Shown: one piece after another, positions 25,284 through 29,261 of the stretch
How positions within the stretch are numbered: position 1 is the first letter of the stretch
How the letters are laid out: every line of letters starts with the position of its first letter
NCBI GenBank assembly: GCA_038530575.1
Contig: JBCBCP010000039.1
Span: forward strand, 1 to 29,261
DNA: 29,261 bases
Direction of reading: 5' to 3'
Origin: JBCBCP01 sp038530575
GTDB taxonomy: Bacteria; Pseudomonadota; Alphaproteobacteria; Rhodobacterales; Rhodobacteraceae
The notes under the pieces: generated by a model
What the model was told of the DNA's origin: nothing
The model's input: the letters and a program-made list of their open reading frames with translations, nothing else
The model's database searches: none
Made by a program: the position numbers and the translations under genes

Positions 25284-26678
25284 TCAGCGTCTCCGGTAGC
25301 GGTCCGGGTTCGGGTAGGGGCGCGGGTGCGCCGGGTCAAGCGCTGCGCCCGGGCCCAGCCTTGCGACAAAGACCCAGCCCCACACGGCCGCGATGATGCC
25401 AGAGATCGCGCCAGCCGCAGCCTGCCCGTAGATGACACCCGCCGCGCCAAATAGCCCGCCAAGGAAGACCGCCGCCGGCCAGCTCAGCACGCCATCCTTC
25501 AGCCAGCCCACAAGCGTGCTGCGCATGGGACGGCCCAGGTTGTTGAAGGCCGCGTTGGACACGAAGAGCGCGCCGACAAAGACAAAGCCGCCAACGCCGA
25601 TCGAGGTAAAGGCGCGCAGCACCTCCGCGCCCTGCCCGCTCAGGTCAAAGGCGCGGATCACCAGCGGCGTGGCGGCCACCATCAAGCCCCACGCGACAAG
25701 GGTGTAGAGCGCGCAAAAGATCAGCGCGTCGCGGTAGGTGCTGCGCAGCCGCGGATAGAGCCCCGCGCCGTAGTTCTGGCCGAAGATGCCGCCAATCGCG
25801 CCCGAGAGCGCAAAGATTCCGCCAAAGACCAGCACCGTCAGGCGCCCCACCACGGCCCAGGCCGCGACCGCATCATCGCCAAACTGCGCCATCACGATTG
25901 TCAGCAGGTAGTTGCCCGCGGGCGTGGCCATCTGCGTGGCAATGGCCGGGATTGCGACAGCCATGTAAGGCAGGAAGACCGCCGCGATCGCGGCCCCTGT
26001 CGGCCGCGACACCAGCCGCTCGGAATAGGCCGCGAAATAAAGCGCAAGGCCCATCAGGCAGCAGCGAAAGAGCACAAGACCTATCGCGGCGCCGTCCAGC
26101 CCATACCAAAGGATCAGGAACGGATCGATGCCCATCAGCGCAACGCCCGAAAACAGCGTCACATACATGGCCTTGGCCCCGAACCCCTCTGCCCTGAGCG
26201 CTCCGGAGCCGACAAGCGCAACCGCCATCGGCACAAGGCTTGGCACCGTCATGGCAAGGTAGCGGGCTGCAAGCCGCGCGGTCTCCCCCGTTGCGCCGGA
26301 AATCGCTACGATGTCATGCCGGAAGATGATGAGGAGCGTGGCAACGCAGGCCTGTATCGCCGCCGCAATCGCCATGCCTGCGCCGGCCTGGCTGCGGGCC
26401 AGATCCCGTTCTTTGCGGCCTATGCTTTGCGAGATCAGCGCGGTCGCGGCGATCATCAGGCCCACGCCGATGGACACGGAAAAGAACTGGATCGCGTAGG
26501 CAAAGCCGATGGCCGCCACAAGGCGCGGATCGCCCAGCTGGCTGAGCCAGAAGAGGTTCGCCGCATCGACCAGAAAGACAAAGGTGATGCCAAACGCCCC
26601 CGTCGCGGTCATGCGCACCACATGCCCCATGGTCGAGCCTGTCAAAAAGCGCCCTTCGGTCCCGCTGGCCGCGTTCAT
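25284..26678 (-). CDS. MATE-family efflux transporter
   Basis: 464 aa, twelve hydrophobic segments in two similar halves, as in the MATE/NorM/DinF family. Visible signatures are the GxxxQ-type SIGVGLMIAATALISQSIGRKE stretch in the N-half and the matching IFALSGAIGGIFGQNYGAG in the C-half, plus NLGRPMRSTLVGW. It should export organic cations or metabolites in exchange for Na+ or H+; the substrate is not predictable. The ATG overlaps the stop of the upstream MFS gene (ATGA), and prmA begins one base after its own stop. Confidence 0.92.
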   Translation of the reverse strand: MNAASGTEGRFLTGSTMGHVVRMTATGAFGITFVFLVDAANLFWLSQLGDPRLVAAIGFAYAIQFFSVSIGVGLMIAATALISQSIGRKERDLARSQAGAGMAIAAAIQACVATLLIIFRHDIVAISGATGETARLAARYLAMTVPSLVPMAVALVGSGALRAEGFGAKAMYVTLFSGVALMGIDPFLILWYGLDGAAIGLVLFRCCLMGLALYFAAYSERLVSRPTGAAIAAVFLPYMAVAIPAIATQMATPAGNYLLTIVMAQFGDDAVAAWAVVGRLTVLVFGGIFALSGAIGGIFGQNYGAGLYPRLRSTYRDALIFCALYTLVAWGLMVAATPLVIRAFDLSGQGAEVLRAFTSIGVGGFVFVGALFVSNAAFNNLGRPMRSTLVGWLKDGVLSWPAAVFLGGLFGAAGVIYGQAAAGAISGIIAAVWGWVFVARLGPGAALDPAHPRPYPNPDRYRRR

Positions 26679-27904
26679 TCGGCAGGGGCCAGTATGGGGC
26701 GCAGCACGGTTTCATGTCCGGGCGCTGGATCGCGGGGGATCAGCATCGCCAGCAGGAACGACACCGCCGCCATCCCCGCGGCCAGAAAGAACACCGCCGC
26801 CGGAGAGGCCAGCCACAAAAGGCCCAGCGGAAACGGCAAACCAACCGCCGCGATATGGTTGATCGTAAAGGCCACCGCCGCCGTAGGCGCGATATCAGCC
26901 GGGTCCGCGATCTTTTGAAAATAGGTCTTAAGCGCCAGCGCGAGGCCAAAAAAGATGTGGTCGATCACGTAGAGCGCCGCCGCCACCATCAGCCCCCAGC
27001 CCGCATAGTAGACCCCGCCATAGGCCAAAAAGACCAGCACCAGCCCCGCATATTCAACGCCCAGCGTCTTGCGCTCGCCATAGCGGGCAACGATGTGGCC
27101 CAGCAGCGGCGCGACCGCCATGTTGATCAGCAGGTTTATGAGGTACAGCAGCGTCAGCTCGTGCACCTCAAAGCCGAACTTTTCGACCATCATGAACCCG
27201 GCAAAGACCATGAAGATCTGCCGCCGCGCGCCCGACATGAACTGCAGCGCGTAGTACAGCCAATAGCGCCGGCGCAGGATCATCTTCTTTGTCTGCGGCG
27301 TGGGCGCTTCAAACTGCGGATAGGCCAGCATGGCAAAGACCGCGATCACGGCCGTTATACCCCCGCCGACCATGTAGACAACATTGTAGGTCAGGCCCAG
27401 CGGCTCCCACAAAAGGAAGATCACGGCGTAGACAAGGAACGTCGCCGCGGAGCCTGCGGCCAGAAGGTAGCCAAGAATCTTGGGCGCCTCCGCCTTGCTG
27501 AGCCATTGCAGCTGAAGCGATTGGTTGACTGTCTCGTAATAGTGAAAGCCGATGGAGCTGAGCAGCGTCAGCACCATGATCCCGCCGATGGTCGGGAACT
27601 GGGCGGTCACGGCCGTCGCACCCCCAAGCAGGATCAGCGAGACAAGGCCAAGCACCTGTTCGCGCACAAAGATGATGATGGCGATCACGCCGACGGCGAG
27701 AAAGCCCGGGATCTCGCGGATCGTGTGCAGTAGGCCGATATCGGCCCCATCGAAGGCCGCGGCCTCTATCACGAAATTGTTCAGCAGCGCCGCCCAGGTG
27801 TTGAACGCGATGGGCATGGCAAAGGCCATGAGGAACAAGAGCGCAATGGGGCGCCGCCAAAGCGGCAGGGTCTGCGCCTGCCCGAGGGGAATGATACGAG
27901 CCAT
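26675..27904 (-). CDS. MFS transporter
   Basis: 409 aa with about eleven to twelve transmembrane segments and a central cytoplasmic loop (FEAPTPQTKKMILRRRYW). It belongs to the major facilitator superfamily, but I cannot assign a substrate. Mid-protein motifs include EIPGFLAVGVIAIIIF near helix 2-3, ARRQIFMVFAGFMMVEKFGF, and VARYGERKTLGVEYAG, a loop that resembles the MFS A-motif equivalent between helices 8 and 9. ATG 27904 has GAGAGGG upstream. It is first of a coupled MFS-MATE-prmA operon whose leader contains the hairpin array at 27964-28140. Confidence 0.88.
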   Translation of the reverse strand: MARIIPLGQAQTLPLWRRPIALLFLMAFAMPIAFNTWAALLNNFVIEAAAFDGADIGLLHTIREIPGFLAVGVIAIIIFVREQVLGLVSLILLGGATAVTAQFPTIGGIMVLTLLSSIGFHYYETVNQSLQLQWLSKAEAPKILGYLLAAGSAATFLVYAVIFLLWEPLGLTYNVVYMVGGGITAVIAVFAMLAYPQFEAPTPQTKKMILRRRYWLYYALQFMSGARRQIFMVFAGFMMVEKFGFEVHELTLLYLINLLINMAVAPLLGHIVARYGERKTLGVEYAGLVLVFLAYGGVYYAGWGLMVAAALYVIDHIFFGLALALKTYFQKIADPADIAPTAAVAFTINHIAAVGLPFPLGLLWLASPAAVFFLAAGMAAVSFLLAMLIPRDPAPGHETVLRPILAPAE

Positions 27905-27963
27905 TGGCCCTCTCTACGCCGACTTGTGTGGAAAAGCGATGTGCGATTGCGCAGGCCGGGTTT

Positions 27964-28034
27964 GCGATCCTTGAAGGATCGCAGGGGGGCCGTTCTTTGA
28001 AGAACGGCAGGCCAGCAATTCTTTGAAGAATTGC
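27964..28034. repeat. Array of three regularly spaced perfect hairpins
   Basis: Three stem-loops: 27964-27982 (GCGATCCT / AGGATCGC), 27989-28008 (GCCGTTCT / AGAACGGC) and 28015-28034 (GCAATTCT / AGAATTGC). Each has an 8-bp perfect stem beginning with GC and ending with CT/AG, and a TTGA or TGA loop. Both spacers are 6 nt and begin AGG. The stem interiors differ but stay paired. The array lies between the priA stop and the MFS start, so it is in the MFS leader or the priA 3' UTR. I know no standard family of this form. Confidence 0.8.
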
Positions 28035-28041
28035 CGCCTAA

Positions 28042-28140
28042 AGCGCCCAACTTTAAACTTGAGACACAAAATACCCTGTCGCGCTGCGCGCTCTCGGGAC
28101 ATTTTGGTCGCACGATGTTTCAAGTCAAAAGTGGGGCGCT
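28042..28140. repeat. 99-bp imperfect inverted repeat abutting the priA stop
   Basis: Arm 28042-28065 (begins AGCGCCCAAC) matches the reverse complement of 28117-28140 at 20 of 24 positions. The inner part pairs further (CAAAAT 28067-28072 with ATTTTG 28101-28106, then GCGC with GCGC), so the whole segment can fold as one long hairpin. It ends directly at the priA stop codon. It could be a non-autonomous mobile element, a dispersed repeat or an mRNA 3'-end structure; no target duplication is evident. Confidence 0.6.
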
Positions 28141-29261
28141 CTAGTAGAACGATTGCGGGTCGATATCGACGCTGAGGCGGATATCGCCCTTGGGCCGGTG
28201 CGGCGCAAGCCAGGCGCGGATTGCCTTTTGCAGCGGCGCGGCTTTTGGCGCCTTGATCAGGAGGCGCACGCGGTGTCGGCCCCGGATACGCGCGATCGGG
28301 GCCGGGGCCGGGCCAAAGACCTGCGCACCGGCCTGGCGCAGCGCGCCGTCCTGTCGCGCCAGCGCATTGGCCAGATCGAACACCGGCGCAGGATCGGGCC
28401 CTGACAGGATGATTCCCGCCATACGGCCGTAGGGGGGCACGCCTGCCGCTTCGCGCTGGGCTGCCTCTGCCGTCCAGAACGCGTCCTCGTCCCCGGCGAG
28501 GATCGCCCGGATGACGGGGTGTTCGGGCTGGTATGTCTGCAGGATCGCCTCGCCCGGCTTTTCGGCGCGCCCTGCCCGGCCCGCCACCTGCCGCATGAGT
28601 TGAAACGTACGCTCTGCCGCGCGCAGGTCAGAGCCTTGCAGGCCAAGATCGGCGTCGATCACGCCAACCAGCGTCAGATTGGGAAAGTTGTGGCCCTTGG
28701 CGACCAGCTGCGTGCCAATGACAATGTCCGCGCCGCCCTGGGCAATCGCCTCGATCTCTGCCTTGAGGGACCGCGCGCTGCCGAACATATCCGATGACAG
28801 CGTGGCGATACGCGCCTCCGGAAACAGCTCTGCCGCCTCTTCGGCCAGCCGTTCGATGCCGGGGCCCACGGGGGCAAGGCGCCCTTCGGCGCCGCAGGAC
28901 GGGCAGGTCTCGGGCATGGGCTTTGTCGCGCCGCATTGGTGGCAGACCAGGCGTTTCAGAAAGCGGTGTTCGACCATACGCGCATCGCAATCGTCGCACC
29001 CGATCTGGTGGCCACACGCCCGGCACAGCGTAATCGGCGCATAGCCGCGGCGGTTGATGAAGAGGAGCGATTGTTCGCCTTTCTGCGTTCGGTCCCGCAC
29101 GCTGCCCGCCAACTCGGGCGAAATCCACTTGTCCGAGGGCAGTCCGGCTTGGCGCATATCAAGCGCGCGCATCGTCGGCATCACCGCGGGGCCAAAGCGC
29201 GAGGTCAGTTCGAGCTTGGCGTATTTGCCCGCTTGCGCATTGGCCCAGGATTCCAGCGACG
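28141..29261 (-). CDS. priA: Primosomal helicase PriA, C-terminal part (truncated by the window edge)
   Basis: About 373 residues are visible; the open frame continues off the right edge without a start, and the first visible residues (SLESWANAQAGKYAKLELTSRFGP) belong to the family. PriA is a 3'-5' helicase that reloads the replisome at stalled forks. The zinc-binding region has eight cysteines in the order CRACG, CDDC, CHQCG and CPSCG. The helicase C-terminal motifs GTQLVAKGHNFPNLTLVG, DADLGLQGSDLRAAERTFQL and QVAGRAGR follow, then the PriA C-terminal domain. The N-terminal DNA-binding domain and Walker motifs are outside the window. The stop TAG abuts the 99-bp inverted repeat. Confidence 0.96.
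   Translation of the reverse strand, partial: SLESWANAQAGKYAKLELTSRFGPAVMPTMRALDMRQAGLPSDKWISPELAGSVRDRTQKGEQSLLFINRRGYAPITLCRACGHQIGCDDCDARMVEHRFLKRLVCHQCGATKPMPETCPSCGAEGRLAPVGPGIERLAEEAAELFPEARIATLSSDMFGSARSLKAEIEAIAQGGADIVIGTQLVAKGHNFPNLTLVGVIDADLGLQGSDLRAAERTFQLMRQVAGRAGRAEKPGEAILQTYQPEHPVIRAILAGDEDAFWTAEAAQREAAGVPPYGRMAGIILSGPDPAPVFDLANALARQDGALRQAGAQVFGPAPAPIARIRGRHRVRLLIKAPKAAPLQKAIRAWLAPHRPKGDIRLSVDIDPQSFY

Noticed and set aside
27781..28123. Short minus-strand open frames across the hairpin region
   Set aside because: They run through hairpins and into the MFS start, lack an SD and have arginine/serine-rich random composition.

Overview
The window looks like a chromosomal segment of an alphaproteobacterium of the Rhodobacteraceae (Roseobacter-type). 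Evidence is the high GC content, the gene order ybgC-tolQRAB-pal-cpoB-tilS-ftsH, ruvCAB beside it, an fhs-folD pair, a DUF1127 gene, and the start of FtsH. Nothing resembles a phage, plasmid, insertion sequence, CRISPR array, rRNA or tRNA. Almost everything is core genome, with one small accessory islet and several structured intergenic stretches.

Layout: (1) 1-3477, plus strand: the 3' end of an unidentified gene, then a ligase-associated DEXH helicase and its PdeM phosphoesterase partner (DNA repair). (2) 3444-5524: two tandem paralogous membrane-bound LytTR regulators on the minus strand, divergent from a small DUF2306 membrane protein. (3) 5513-8192, minus: fhs and folD, the tetrahydrofolate C1 pathway. 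(4) 8338-9744, minus: a membrane protein with a cyclic-nucleotide-binding fold that lacks the usual phosphate-contacting arginine, and a MOSC protein. (5) 9853-18595, minus: the cell-envelope operon ybgC, tolQ, tolR, tolA, tolB, pal, cpoB, then tilS and ftsH, closed by a clear terminator. (6) 18596-21063: an islet with a DUF1772-like membrane protein, an unknown protein and an RTX calcium-binding protein, lying between ybgC and ruvB. (7) 21076-23228, minus: ruvC-ruvA-ruvB. (8) 23229-24304: a DUF1127 small protein with a structured 3' UTR and terminators, then a small unknown membrane protein. (9) 24410-27904, minus: an MFS transporter, a MATE transporter and prmA in a tightly packed operon. 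(10) 27905-28140: an intergenic region of stacked hairpins. (11) 28141 to the end, minus: the C-terminal two thirds or so of priA.

The Tol-Pal genes build the inner-to-outer-membrane system used in division and envelope integrity. Their overlaps (TGATG, 17 bp, ATGA) imply translational coupling. RuvABC, PriA, the DEXH helicase and PdeM are all DNA recombination, repair or restart functions. Fhs and FolD interconvert formate and methylene-THF.

Best leads for new biology: the regularly spaced triple-hairpin array plus a 99-bp imperfect inverted repeat between priA and the MFS gene; the DUF1127 mRNA tail, which has a CCTCC-bearing loop before its terminator and recalls the CcsR RNAs of Rhodobacter sphaeroides; the tandem membrane LytTR pair; and the degenerate cNMP-binding membrane protein. 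All rest on reading the sequence by eye; no database search or folding program was run.
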